The notes beneath the pieces are model-generated. The model had not been told where the DNA came from. It searched no databases and saw only the letters and a program-made list of their open reading frames with translations. Below, in pieces: positions 44,447 through 54,835 of a stretch of 64,000 bases of DNA. The first letter of the stretch is position 1; each line of letters opens with the position of its first letter. The stretch comes from Lentzea albida (GTDB lineage: Bacteria; Actinomycetota; Actinomycetes; Mycobacteriales; Pseudonocardiaceae). Both the position numbers and the translations under genes were made by a program. Location: positions 62,001-126,000 of the forward strand of contig NZ_FOFV01000014.1 in assembly GCF_900111005.1 (NCBI RefSeq). Reading direction: 5' to 3'.

Positions 44447-45100
44447 TCAGGTCACCCGGACGGGTGAAGTCCGCCGTTGTGGGCCCGTACGACCGCCGTG
44501 AGCAGGACGAACTCCGGCCGCTTTCGCTGTCGGTGCGTCGTGGTCTCGCCGGTCCGGCACATCCCGCGACCGCCCGCGGTCCTCAGCCGAGCGGTGGGTG
44601 CTGCCGGAGCGCGCAACGGCGGCGAACCAGGCCGGGAAGCGTGCCGGGGCGCCTTCCTGCCGCAGCACGGACGCCGCGCCGGTCAACGGGAACGTTGCGG
44701 CGTGCGTGAGCGCCCGGTCGTAGAGGGCGGGCCGGACCCGTTCGACCAGCGGCCAGCCGTAGGCGGCGAACGCGGCCGCGTCGAGGGCCGGATCGCGGAG
44801 GCAGGCGAAGTCCCAGTCGATGATCCCGCTGACCTCTCCGCCGCGCCGGCGGAGGTTCACCGGTGCCAGGTCGCCGTGCACGAAGCCCACTGCCTTCGGC
44901 AGCTCCCGCGGGGCGCAGCGGTTCTTCCAGCAGGGCACCAAGTTCGGCGCACGGCCGCTGGGCCGCCAGCGCGTTGAGCACGTCGCGGACGGCTTCGTCG
45001 CCCACGGTCTTCCGGTCCTCGAGGACCTCCGGCACGGCGAACGGCGCCACCCACCTGCCCGGCAGCACCACGACGTCGCTGAACGTGCCGCGTGCCCCGT
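44447..45100 (-). pseudogene. Frameshifted phosphotransferase (APH) remnant
   Basis: The 5' part reads in one frame (FSDVVVLPGRWVAPFAVPEV, then GDEAVRDVLNALAAQRPCAE). The 3' part reads in another and contains the APH catalytic loop FVHGDLAPVNLRR and the DFG-equivalent IIDWDFACLRDPALDAAAFA. Joining the frames needs one base removed within the run CCCGCGGGGCG near 44905-44915. The 5' part also lacks a good start and an N-lobe. The remnant is therefore truncated and frameshifted, though a sequencing slip in this GC-rich run is possible. Related intact proteins phosphorylate aminoglycosides or small hydroxylated substrates. Confidence 0.6.
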
Positions 45101-45130
45101 GGGCGCCCGGTGTCCTGGGCAGCTCCTCCC

Positions 45131-45775
45131 TCAACTCCCCAAGTAGCGGACGACGGCCATCACGCGGCGGCTCAGGCCGGACGAGCCGGAGAGGCCGAGC
45201 TTGTCGAAGATCGCGTTGATGTGCTTCTCCGCGGCGCTCTGCGAGATGTGCAGCGTCTCGGCGATGCGCGTGTTCGTGAGGCCCTGCGCCATCAGTTCGA
45301 GCACGTCCTTCTCCCGTGCGGTCAGCGTGTCGAGCGGGTCGACGTGTGTCGTCCTGGTCAGCAGCCTGCGCACGACCTCCGGGTCGAACGCGGCACCACC
45401 CGCCGCGACCCTCTCGAGTGCCTCCAGGAACTCGTCGACCTGCGCCACCCGGTCCTTGAGCAGGTAGCCGACCTTGCCGCCGGTGCTCGTCATCAGTTCG
45501 GTGGCGTAGCGGTTCTCGACGTACTGGGAGAGCACGAGCACGCTGACCTCCGGCCACCGCTCGCGGATCTCCAGCGCGGCGCGCATGCCGTCGTCCTTGT
45601 GGTCCGGTGGCATCCGGACGTCGGTGACCACCACGTCCGGCCGGTGTTCCCCGGTGGCCCTGAGCAGTTCGGGTGCGGTGCCGACAGCGGCCACGACGTC
45701 GTGGCCCTCCTCGGTGAGCAGGCGGATCAGCCCCTCGCGCAGCAGCGTCGAGTCCTCGGCCAGGATCACTCGCAC
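45131..45775 (-). CDS. NarL/LuxR-type response regulator
   Basis: Predicted 214 residues. Receiver with AEDSTLLREGL at the N-terminus, phosphoacceptor Asp in VVVTDVRMPP, a small insertion (DHKDDGMRA) and the conserved lysine in YLLKDRV; LuxR helix-turn-helix at the C-terminus (LTAREKDVLELMAQGLTNTR). The insertion after the phosphorylation site is typical of the subgroup paired with kinases like the one encoded just upstream. GTG start at 45775 overlaps the kinase 3' end by 10 bases. Confidence 0.92.
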   Translation of the reverse strand: MRVILAEDSTLLREGLIRLLTEEGHDVVAAVGTAPELLRATGEHRPDVVVTDVRMPPDHKDDGMRAALEIRERWPEVSVLVLSQYVENRYATELMTSTGGKVGYLLKDRVAQVDEFLEALERVAAGGAAFDPEVVRRLLTRTTHVDPLDTLTAREKDVLELMAQGLTNTRIAETLHISQSAAEKHINAIFDKLGLSGSSGLSRRVMAVVRYLGS

Positions 45776-46926
45776 GGCACCCTCGCGTAGATCGTGGTGG
45801 GACCGCCTTCGGGACTGGTCACCTCGAACTCCCCGTCCACCGCCCTGACCCTCCTGGCCAGCCCCGACAACCCGCTGCCGGCCGGGTCGGCGCCGCCGAC
45901 GCCGTCGTCCCACACCATGACCGTGATGCCCTTCGCGTCCGGCCACACCGAGATCTCGACCACCGAGGGGTCCGCGTGCTTGGCCGCGTTGGTGACCGCC
46001 TCGGACACCACGAAGTAGATCACCGTCTCCAGCGCGGTGCCCGGCGACGCCTTGAGCTCGTTGCTGATCTCGACCCGCACGCTCGACCGCTCGGCCAGCA
46101 CCTCCAGCGCCGCGTCCAGGCCCGCGTCGTCGAGCACGGCGGGGTAGACCCTGGTCGCGACCTCCCGCAACTCGTCGATCGCCTCGCCCGCCGTGTCCTG
46201 CGCCTGGTCCAGCAGCTCCTGCAACTGCTCCTCGCCCTTCGCCCGCCGCGCCCTGCCGATCAGCATCCCGAGCGCGACGAGCCGCTGCTGGACGCCGTCG
46301 TGCAGGTCGCGCTCGATGCGCCGCCGCTCGTCGTCGATCGCCTCGATCACGCCCGCCCGCGTGCTGGTCAGCTCGGCGACCCGCCGGCGCAGCAACGCCT
46401 GCTGGTTCGTCCCGAGCATCTCGGTGGCGAGCCACCTGTCGAGCGCCGCCACCCCCACGACACCGGCCGTCGTCACGAAGACGGCCAGCACACCGGGGAC
46501 CGCCACCAGCCCGATCAGGTCCAGGGACACCCGGTCCCCGTCCTCGACCAGGCCCCAGTCGCCGTCGAACAGCCACGCCGTCACCATCGAGATCGCGACG
46601 GCGTACCAGAACGCCAGCATCAAGATCACGCCGGCGCCGAGCCCGCCGACCAGCCACCGCACCGCGAGGTAGCGGCGGCATCTCGTGCGCGTCAACGGGT
46701 TCGTGTGCACGGCCCGGTCGAACAGCGCGATCCTGCGCAACTCGTACCCGGTCTGCCGGACCGCGCCCGCACCGCTGATCGCGGCGGCGAGCCCCAGCAG
46801 CCCCGTCAGCGACCCGATCGCGAGCCCGAAGAGCATCCGGAACCAGCCCCGCACCAGCGAACCCGCACCGAGCTGCCCTTCCTGATGCACGTTCGCCACC
46901 GTACCGACCGGCACACGCCCCGGCAT
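45766..46926 (-). CDS. Sensor histidine kinase
   Basis: Predicted 386 residues. Three or four membrane segments in the first ~170 residues; kinase core with DDERRRIERDLHDGVQQRLV as the H-box, EAVTNAAKHADP as the N-box, and DDGVGGADP / GLSGLARRV in the ATP lid. This is the large actinobacterial group with the DLHDGVQQRL signature. The ATG at 46926 overlaps an 18-bp palindrome, so the true start may be one of the GTG codons at 46899 or 46890; the membrane region is unaffected. Co-transcribed with its regulator. Confidence 0.9.
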   Translation of the reverse strand: MPGRVPVGTVANVHQEGQLGAGSLVRGWFRMLFGLAIGSLTGLLGLAAAISGAGAVRQTGYELRRIALFDRAVHTNPLTRTRCRRYLAVRWLVGGLGAGVILMLAFWYAVAISMVTAWLFDGDWGLVEDGDRVSLDLIGLVAVPGVLAVFVTTAGVVGVAALDRWLATEMLGTNQQALLRRRVAELTSTRAGVIEAIDDERRRIERDLHDGVQQRLVALGMLIGRARRAKGEEQLQELLDQAQDTAGEAIDELREVATRVYPAVLDDAGLDAALEVLAERSSVRVEISNELKASPGTALETVIYFVVSEAVTNAAKHADPSVVEISVWPDAKGITVMVWDDGVGGADPAGSGLSGLARRVRAVDGEFEVTSPEGGPTTIYARVPCE

Positions 46927-46942
46927 TGCGGTTTACCGCAAT
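46925..46942. promoter_or_regulatory. 18-bp palindrome at kinase start
   Basis: ATTGCGGTTTACCGCAAT, perfect 8-bp arms, with a second TGCGGTTT copy at 46950. It lies between the kinase operon and the divergent DedA gene, suited to binding by the NarL-type regulator. Confidence 0.6.
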
Positions 46943-47008
46943 ATCGGCCTGCGGTTTCCCACACCATTTCCGACGGACAACCTCATGGTCCCGAGCCTTC
47001 CCCCTTCC

Positions 47009-47014
47009 TAGCGT
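47009..47014 (+). promoter_or_regulatory. Candidate -10 box for DedA gene
   Basis: TAGCGT, about 40 bases before the DedA ATG, leaving a short leader that holds the GGAGGGG ribosome-binding site near 47040. Confidence 0.4.
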
Positions 47015-47053
47015 TGATCCCGAGCGATTCGTCCACACAGGAGGGGAAGTCGA

Positions 47054-47695
47054 ATGCTGGCTGACTGGGCCGTTTCACTGATGGAGTCGCTGGGAGGCGT
47101 GGGCGCCGCCGTGGTCGTGGGCCTCGACAACCTGTTCCCGCCCATACCGAGCGAACTGGTGCTGCCCCTGGCCGGCTTCTCCGCGAGCAAGGGCGTGTTC
47201 AGCCTGTCCGAGGCCCTGTTCTGGACCACGCTCGGCTCGGTGGCCGGCGCCGTGATCGTCTACTGGGCGGGTCTGCTGCTGGGCCGTGACCGAACCCGGG
47301 CCCTGGTGGCCCGCATCCCGCTGGTCCGCGTGACCGACTTCGACCGGACAGAAGCCTGGTTCGCCCGCCACGGCACGAAAGCCGTGTTCTTCGGCAGGAT
47401 GGTGCCGCTGTTCCGCAGCTTCATCTCCCTGCCCGCGGGCGTGGAACGCATGAACCTCCCGAAGTTCCTGCTGCTCACCACTCTCGGCAGCCTGATCTGG
47501 AACACCCTCTTCGTCGGGGCGGGCTACCTGCTCGGCGAGAACTGGCACCGCGTCGAGTCCTACGCGGGCATCTTCCAGAAGCTCGTGATCGCCGCCGTCG
47601 CCGTCGCCGTCGCGCTCTTCGTGATCACCCGGCTGCGCCAGCGCACGAAGGGCGACCCGGAGGCGACCGCGGTGTTACCCCGCGTGCGGCGGTGA
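47054..47695 (+). CDS. DedA-family membrane protein
   Basis: Predicted 213 residues. DedA/SNARE-associated (VTT) family: the re-entrant region LDNLFPPIPSELVLPLAGF, FWTTLGSVAGAVIVYWAG, then RHGTKAVFFGRMVPLFRSFI with the conserved FGR..P..R motif and LGSLIWNTLFVGAGY. These proteins act as lipid (undecaprenyl-phosphate or phosphatidylethanolamine) flippases or transporters. It is divergent from the kinase/regulator pair with an 18-bp palindrome in the gap, so it may belong to the same envelope-stress regulon. Confidence 0.92.
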   Translation: MLADWAVSLMESLGGVGAAVVVGLDNLFPPIPSELVLPLAGFSASKGVFSLSEALFWTTLGSVAGAVIVYWAGLLLGRDRTRALVARIPLVRVTDFDRTEAWFARHGTKAVFFGRMVPLFRSFISLPAGVERMNLPKFLLLTTLGSLIWNTLFVGAGYLLGENWHRVESYAGIFQKLVIAAVAVAVALFVITRLRQRTKGDPEATAVLPRVRR

Positions 47696-48023
47696 AGCCC
47701 GGTGCGCGGGCCGGCCGGGTTCAGCGGCTGCGCCACTCCTCCCGGAGATCGCGGGCGGCTTCCCGTGTCGCTCGCGCACCGGGGCCGGTCGCGGCATCCG
47801 CGGCCGTGCACCTCGTCCGCCGCGTGGAGGTCCTGCCGCACTGCGGAAGCAGCTCGGCCTACCCGCCCCGCGCCACCAGGAGTCCGAAGTGGACATACGA
47901 ACCAGTCCATCGCTCTCGTCTTCGGAGCGGGGTCGTGATGCCCGGCCTCCGAGCCCCACCCCCGAACGCGAAAGCGCCCCAGGCCGGGGAACCGGCCTGG
48001 GGCGCCTGGAGAACGCGCTGAGG
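47696..48023. other. Gene-free stretch before katG 3' end
   Basis: No convincing coding frame on either strand over about 330 bases; composition is more irregular than in neighbouring genes. It may hold decayed coding sequence. Its right end contains the katG terminator. Confidence 0.5.
47971..48005 (-). terminator. Terminator of katG
   Basis: Perfect 14-bp stem GCGCCCCAGGCCGG / CCGGCCTGGGGCGC (47974-47987, 47992-48005) with a GGAA loop; on the minus strand it is followed by TTT. Confidence 0.85.
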
Positions 48024-50273
<2,250 letters not shown>

Positions 50274-50717
50274 TCAGGAACTTTTCGCGGCGGTCGTGCA
50301 CTCGGGGCAGGAGCCCCAGTAGATGACCTCGGCCTCGTCGATGACGAACCCGTGGTCGTCGGATGCGTCCAGGCAGGGCGCGTGGCCGACCGCGCAGTCG
50401 ACGTCGGCGATGGCACCGCAGGATCTGCACACGACGTGGTGGTGGTTGTCCCCGACGCGCGCCTCGTAGCGGGCGACCGAGCCCTGGGGCTCGATCTTGC
50501 GCAGCAGGCCGGCTCCGGTCAGTGCGCGGAGCACGTCGTACACGGCCTGGTGGGAGACCGCGCCGAGGTTCTGACGCACGACGCCGATGATCGAGTCCGT
50601 GTCGGCGTGCGGGTGGGAGTGCACCGCGGACAGCACGGCCATCCGCGGAGCCGTCACCCGAAGCGACGCTCCACGCAACATGCGCTCGAAATCGGAAGTC
50701 GTGGGCACGGACGCCAC
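50274..50717 (-). CDS. furA: FurA-type peroxide-responsive repressor
   Basis: About 147 residues. Fur fold with DNA-binding helix RVTAPRMAVLSAVHSHPHAD and SHQAVYDVLRALTGAGLLRK, the metal-binding NHHHVVCRSCGAIADVDCAV and a second cysteine pair WGSCPECTT. It matches the FurA/CatR group that controls katG. The start is ambiguous: GTG 50717 is used; GTG 50708 and TTG 50744 are alternatives. TTGACT at 50744-50739 (minus strand) could be a -35 box, which would argue against the TTG start. Encoded directly upstream of katG, so it regulates the pair. Confidence 0.9.
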   Translation of the reverse strand: MASVPTTSDFERMLRGASLRVTAPRMAVLSAVHSHPHADTDSIIGVVRQNLGAVSHQAVYDVLRALTGAGLLRKIEPQGSVARYEARVGDNHHHVVCRSCGAIADVDCAVGHAPCLDASDDHGFVIDEAEVIYWGSCPECTTAAKSS

Positions 50718-50775
50718 ACTGCCGTCTTTTCTGGATTGAGTCAAGTTAACGAACGATGCAAGTCACCCGATCCGG

Positions 50776-52170
50776 TCACCGCCGCACGGCGGACACGGCC
50801 TCGGCCAGCCGCCGGACACCCTCGGCGAGCACGTGCTCGGGCGCGCCGCCATAGGTCAAACGGAGAAAGCTGCCCGGTGGTTCAGCGGCGAACCACGGTC
50901 GTCCGGGGAACACCACGACGTCCCGCGCCGCGGCCGCCGTCGTCAGCTCCAGGTCGTCCACGCCCTCCGGCAACGCCGCCCACAGGTGCAGGCCGCCGGA
51001 CGACCTGGCGATCTCGAACTCGGGCAGGTGCTCGCCGATCGCCCGCGCCAGCGCGTCGCGGCGGGACCGCAGCGCCTGCTGCAGCGTGCGGAGGTGCCGT
51101 CGCCAGGCCGGGGACGTCACGAAGTCGATCGCCGCGTCCTGCAACGGCCCCGCGACGTACAGGTCCTGCCGGGACCGCGTGTTCTTGAGCCGGGTGCCCG
51201 CCGGTCCGCGCGCCCCGATCGCGGCGACGCGCAGTCCGGGCGCGGCGACCTTGGTGAGCGAGCGGACGTGGACGACGTGGCCGTCGGTGTCCTGCGAGAC
51301 CAGCGTCGGCGGCGCGGTGCCGTCGATGGTGAAGCCGCGCGCCCAGTCGTCCTCGACCAGGAACGCGCCCACGCGGCGGACGATCCGCATGACCTCGGCG
51401 CGACGCTCGTCGGACAGCACGGCACCGTGCGGGTTCGCGTGCAACGGCTGGCAGTAGAAGACCTTCGCGCCGGTCCGTTCGAACGCTGCCTGCAACAGGT
51501 CGGGCCGCACGCCGTCCTGGTCCGCGGGCACGGGCACGACCTTGAGTCCCGCGTCCCGCGCCGCGGCGATCGCGCCGAGGTAGGTGGGCGACTCGACGAG
51601 CACGGCGTCACCCCGGTCGCCGAGCCCGCGGAACACCGTGGCGAGCGCCTCCTGGGCGCCCGCGCACACCGTGATGTCCCCGGCCCTGAGCTCGCCGCCG
51701 GCCTCCTTCGCGAACCACGCGCGCAGCTCCTCGCGACCCTCGACCGGCACGCGCCCCCAGCTCGCGGGCCGGCGCGCGGCACGGGCGAGCGCCGCCCCGA
51801 GCGCGTCGGTGGGTTGCAGCTCGGGGTCGAGGTAGCCGCTGGTCAGTGGGATGGCCTCGGGCTTCGGCACGGCGACCAGGTTCGCCACCAGGTCCTCACC
51901 CGGCCGGCCCTCGCCGAGCGCGACGGCCTGCCACGAGAGGTCGTGGCCCGGGGTGGACGCGCGCGAGGCGACGAAGCTGCCCCGGCCGGGCCGCACCTCG
52001 ACCAGCCCTTCGGCGGCCACCCGCTGGATGGCCTGCTGGACCGTCGCGGGCGAGGCCCGGTGCCGCGCCATCAGGTCGCGCACCGAGGGCATCCGGTCAC
52101 CGGCGCGACCGGCACGTGCCGCCGCTCTCAGGTCCTCGATAACGCGAGCGGCTGCGTTATCCTCATTCAT
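50776..52170 (-). CDS. MocR-type regulator (GntR-HTH plus aminotransferase)
   Basis: Predicted 464 residues. N-terminal GntR winged helix (MPSVRDLMARHRASPATVQQ, then RPGRGSFVAS) joined to a type I PLP aminotransferase-like domain from about residue 100. The PLP lysine region is VRSLTKVAAPGLRVAAIG, and FYCQPLHANPHGAVLSDERR resembles the NPxG/T motif. MocR proteins use PLP or an amino-acid adduct as effector. Start ATG 52170 shares bases with the start of the divergent transporter, and TACTCT lies 8 bases upstream. GATAAC/GTTATC repeats in the gap are probable operators. A DMT transporter is a frequent MocR target. Confidence 0.92.
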   Translation of the reverse strand: MNEDNAAARVIEDLRAAARAGRAGDRMPSVRDLMARHRASPATVQQAIQRVAAEGLVEVRPGRGSFVASRASTPGHDLSWQAVALGEGRPGEDLVANLVAVPKPEAIPLTSGYLDPELQPTDALGAALARAARRPASWGRVPVEGREELRAWFAKEAGGELRAGDITVCAGAQEALATVFRGLGDRGDAVLVESPTYLGAIAAARDAGLKVVPVPADQDGVRPDLLQAAFERTGAKVFYCQPLHANPHGAVLSDERRAEVMRIVRRVGAFLVEDDWARGFTIDGTAPPTLVSQDTDGHVVHVRSLTKVAAPGLRVAAIGARGPAGTRLKNTRSRQDLYVAGPLQDAAIDFVTSPAWRRHLRTLQQALRSRRDALARAIGEHLPEFEIARSSGGLHLWAALPEGVDDLELTTAAAARDVVVFPGRPWFAAEPPGSFLRLTYGGAPEHVLAEGVRRLAEAVSAVRR

Positions 52171-52190
52171 GAGAGCCAAGAGTAACGTTA
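52138..52190. promoter_or_regulatory. MocR operator and overlapping divergent promoters
   Basis: Inverted repeat GATAACGC (52138-52145) / GCGTTATC (52154-52161), followed by TAACGTTA (52183-52190). TATCCT (52158-52163) lies 5 bases before the transporter ATG; minus-strand TACTCT (52184-52179) lies 8 bases before the MocR ATG. Both start codons share CATG at 52168-52171. Confidence 0.6.
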
Positions 52191-53125
52191 TCGTGCCAGC
52201 GGGGGTAACACTCGGCGCGCTCGGCGTCCTGGGTTTCAGCTTCTCCCTGCCCGCGACCCGGCTGGCGGTGGCAGGTCTGGACCCGTGGTTCGTCGCGTTC
52301 GGCCGCGCACTGGTCGCCGGCGTCCTGGCCATCGCCTACCTCGCGTTATCGCGCGCGCCCCGCCCGACGGTGACACAGCTCCGCCGCCTGGTCGTCGTCG
52401 CGATCGGCATCGTGATCGGCTTCCCGCTCTTCACCTCCCTGGCCCTCACCACCCAGACCTCGGCCCACGGCGCCGTCGTGATCGCCGTCCTCCCCATGTC
52501 CACGGCGATCTGGGCGGTCCTGCGCGCCTCGGAACGCCCGCCCCTCGCGTTCTGGCTCTCGAGCGGCGCCGGCCTGCTCGCCGTCCTGGCGTTCGTGGCC
52601 ACCGGCGGCGGCCTCTCCGGCTCGCTGGGCGTCGCCGACCTCTACCTCTTCGTCGCGGTTGTGCTGTGCGGCTTGGGATACGCCGAAGGAGGCGCGCTGT
52701 CCCGCGAGCTGGGCGGAGCCAGGACCGTCTGCTGGGCCCTGGTCGTCTCCCTGCCCGTGACGATCCCGATCTCCTTGTACACAGCGGACTTCTCCCGCGC
52801 CGACGGCGTCGTGTGGCTCAGTTTCGCCTACGTGGCCCTGATCTCGATGTTCCTGGGCTTCTTCGCCTGGTACGCGGGCCTGGCCGCGGGCGGTGTCGCC
52901 AAGATCGGCCAGATCCAGCTGGCGCAGCCCGTCCTCACGCTGCTGTGGTCCGCGGCGGTGCTGGGGGAACCGGTCGGCTGGCCCGCTCTGGTCACGGCGG
53001 CGGTCGTGCTCGTCTGCGTGGTGCTGACCCAGCGCAGCCGCGTGCCGGGCGGCCCGGAATTGTCAGACCCCCCTGCCATGCTCGAACCATGCCCGTCGAA
53101 GTCGCGAGCAAGCGACGCAAGGTGA
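52169..53125 (+). CDS. DMT-family (EamA) transporter
   Basis: Predicted 318 residues with ten membrane segments in two EamA repeats, as in drug/metabolite transporters. Typical parts are FVAFGRALVAGVLAIAYLAL, ALTTQTSAHGAVVIAVLPM and the second-repeat LAQPVLTLLWSAAVLGEPV. Amino-acid or metabolite efflux is common in this family. The start codon overlaps that of the divergent MocR gene, so the two form a single regulatory unit. The 3' end overlaps the next gene by 37 bases in another frame. Confidence 0.9.
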   Translation: MRAKSNVIVPAGVTLGALGVLGFSFSLPATRLAVAGLDPWFVAFGRALVAGVLAIAYLALSRAPRPTVTQLRRLVVVAIGIVIGFPLFTSLALTTQTSAHGAVVIAVLPMSTAIWAVLRASERPPLAFWLSSGAGLLAVLAFVATGGGLSGSLGVADLYLFVAVVLCGLGYAEGGALSRELGGARTVCWALVVSLPVTIPISLYTADFSRADGVVWLSFAYVALISMFLGFFAWYAGLAAGGVAKIGQIQLAQPVLTLLWSAAVLGEPVGWPALVTAAVVLVCVVLTQRSRVPGGPELSDPPAMLEPCPSKSRASDAR

Positions 53126-53667
53126 ACCGCCCGGACGCCGTGGTCGTCGACGTGACCTCGCGCGGTCCTGAGCCGTGGGTGCGCTTCAGCCCGTTCTTCC
53201 CGCACGGCGGCATCCCGGTGCCGTTGTCACCGGGCGTGACGAGCGAGTCGGTCGAAGGTCTGTGGCAGGCGCTGAAGGTCTTCGAGGATGAGGACGTCGG
53301 CCCGGCGAAGCTCGCGGTCACGTCGATGAAGGGCCTCAGGCGCACGGTGCGCCGCCTCGGCCCGGTGCGCGGGCATCGGGCCGGCATCGAAGGCGACCAC
53401 CTGCTCGACTACCCGACCCGCCGGGAGATCTACTTGCCGGCGTACCGCTGGGTTCTGGAGCACCGGGTGCGAACCGAGGTGGCGCAGCTGCGCGAGCTGG
53501 CCACGTCGGCCGATGTCGTACTGCTCGACTACACGACGAACGGGGACGTGGAGGATCTCAGCAGGCCGCTGTCACACGCCGCGCTGATCGTTGATCATCT
53601 GATGGACCGCGGCGGTCAGCGCGCGTCCAGAGCCAGCGTGCGCTCCGCTGACTCGATCAGTTCCTGA
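53089..53667 (+). CDS. Conserved hypothetical protein (DUF6939-like)
   Basis: Predicted 192 residues, no membrane segment. Features such as WVRFSPFFPHGGIPVPLSPG near the N-terminus and PTRREIYLPAYRWVLEHRV in the middle are shared by a family of uncharacterised actinobacterial proteins that I recall as DUF6939. Function unknown. The ATG at 53089 is inside the end of the transporter gene; no closer start fits. Its 3' end overlaps the convergent Shedu gene by 52 bases, which makes the last ~17 residues doubly coding. Confidence 0.65.
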   Translation: MPVEVASKRRKVNRPDAVVVDVTSRGPEPWVRFSPFFPHGGIPVPLSPGVTSESVEGLWQALKVFEDEDVGPAKLAVTSMKGLRRTVRRLGPVRGHRAGIEGDHLLDYPTRREIYLPAYRWVLEHRVRTEVAQLRELATSADVVLLDYTTNGDVEDLSRPLSHAALIVDHLMDRGGQRASRASVRSADSISS

Positions 53668-54800
53668 TACGTCATCACCTCGATGCGGCTCAGGGTCGCG
53701 TTGTACGTGCGAAACGCACCGGAGATCTCTTCGGCCGTGTAGGGACCTCGGACGAAGGACGGGTGTCCGATCAACACCGTTGCGAAGGACCGGCGGCATT
53801 CGATCCCGTGTTCCGTGAGGATTCGCTCGCGGTTCTCGTCCAGTGAACGGAGGTAGTTCGCGACCTGGGTCATGGCCCGGTGAACATCGATCCCGACTGC
53901 GGGATGGGAGCGCGGTTTCTCGATCAGACCGGGGACGTCGGCCTTCTTCAGCTCAACGACGTGCAGTGCTCCGTCCCCGCGCAGCAGCGGGATGTCGAGC
54001 TCGTCGCCGGGTGCCAGCCGGCGACGTGACAGTTCCTCGACGTAACGACCACCGAAGATCCACGTCTGCTGCTTGAGCTCATCATGGATGTCCTTCTCGC
54101 TGCTACCAGGACTTTCCACGACCGACCGGAGACGATCGAGGGCGGTTTTCCGACGATGCCACTGGACGGCTTGGGCCAGTGCCTCAGCACCGGGCACATC
54201 GGCGAGTTCCTCTGCGAGCTCTTCGGTGAGGTGTTCTCGCGTCCCTGGGTCTTCCGCGAGCACGAGCTGAATCCGGCTGAACCAGGTCAGGGAGTCCGGA
54301 ATGTTCCTCGGCAACTTCACACCACCGAGCCGGTCCTCTCCGATCTTCCACCGCTCCATCACTCTGGACACGTCACGCATCCAACGCCGGGCATCGTCGG
54401 CGGTCGCGTCCGGGCGGTGTCTGGTGAACTCGGTGAGCAGTTCGGTGCACCTCTGCAGGCCGATCTGGAGCATCGAACGCATCATCTGCTCGCTGGACTC
54501 TTTTGTGCCCGGCTCGTAGAAGTGTTCGAGAAGAGTCAATGGTATTTCGCCCGCCGCGTACTCGGCGAAGTCCGTCAACCGATTGCTGATCTCGGGCTCA
54601 TCTGCCTGGCCGGCGGCGAGCGCAGCCGCCTTCAAGTGGGTCACGAGCGGTTTGCCGCGGTGGTAGGGCGGACCGTCACCAGAGCCGGCCGTGATGAAGG
54701 CGATCGCGTCATCGAGGTGCTGACCCACCTCGGAAGACCTGGTCATCGCCTTGGCTTCCTTGAGGAATTGCAGGAGCACGAAACCGGATCGGTAATTCAC
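53616..54800 (-). CDS. Shedu-type defence protein (SduA, DUF4263)
   Basis: Predicted 394 residues. The C-terminal part (about 235-390) is a Shedu/DUF4263 nuclease-like domain: EKDIHDELKQQTWIFGGRYV, then LAPGDELDIPLL and LHVVELKKADVPGLIEK, giving the acidic residue and ExK of a PD-(D/E)xK site, followed by VHRAMTQVANYLRSLDENRE with the conserved glutamine. The N-terminal ~230 residues are helical and variable, as in other single-gene Shedu systems. GTG 54800 has a CACACT box 6 bases upstream; ATG 54746, with AGGAAG upstream, is an alternative. It is a candidate anti-phage gene. Confidence 0.8.
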   Translation of the reverse strand: MNYRSGFVLLQFLKEAKAMTRSSEVGQHLDDAIAFITAGSGDGPPYHRGKPLVTHLKAAALAAGQADEPEISNRLTDFAEYAAGEIPLTLLEHFYEPGTKESSEQMMRSMLQIGLQRCTELLTEFTRHRPDATADDARRWMRDVSRVMERWKIGEDRLGGVKLPRNIPDSLTWFSRIQLVLAEDPGTREHLTEELAEELADVPGAEALAQAVQWHRRKTALDRLRSVVESPGSSEKDIHDELKQQTWIFGGRYVEELSRRRLAPGDELDIPLLRGDGALHVVELKKADVPGLIEKPRSHPAVGIDVHRAMTQVANYLRSLDENRERILTEHGIECRRSFATVLIGHPSFVRGPYTAEEISGAFRTYNATLSRIEVMTYQELIESAERTLALDAR

Positions 54801-54822
54801 GCATCGAGTGTGGCACGGGCGA

Positions 54823-54828
54823 TACGGT
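54823..54828 (+). promoter_or_regulatory. Candidate -10 box for 54836 gene
   Basis: TACGGT, 7 bases before GTG 54836, in the 35-base gap opposite the Shedu gene promoter. Confidence 0.4.
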
Positions 54829-54835
54829 GTCGTTC

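Noticed and set aside
44583-45557. 324-residue minus-strand frame as one protein.
   Set aside because: Most of it is a shadow of the response regulator gene; only its last part encodes the 5' half of the phosphotransferase remnant.
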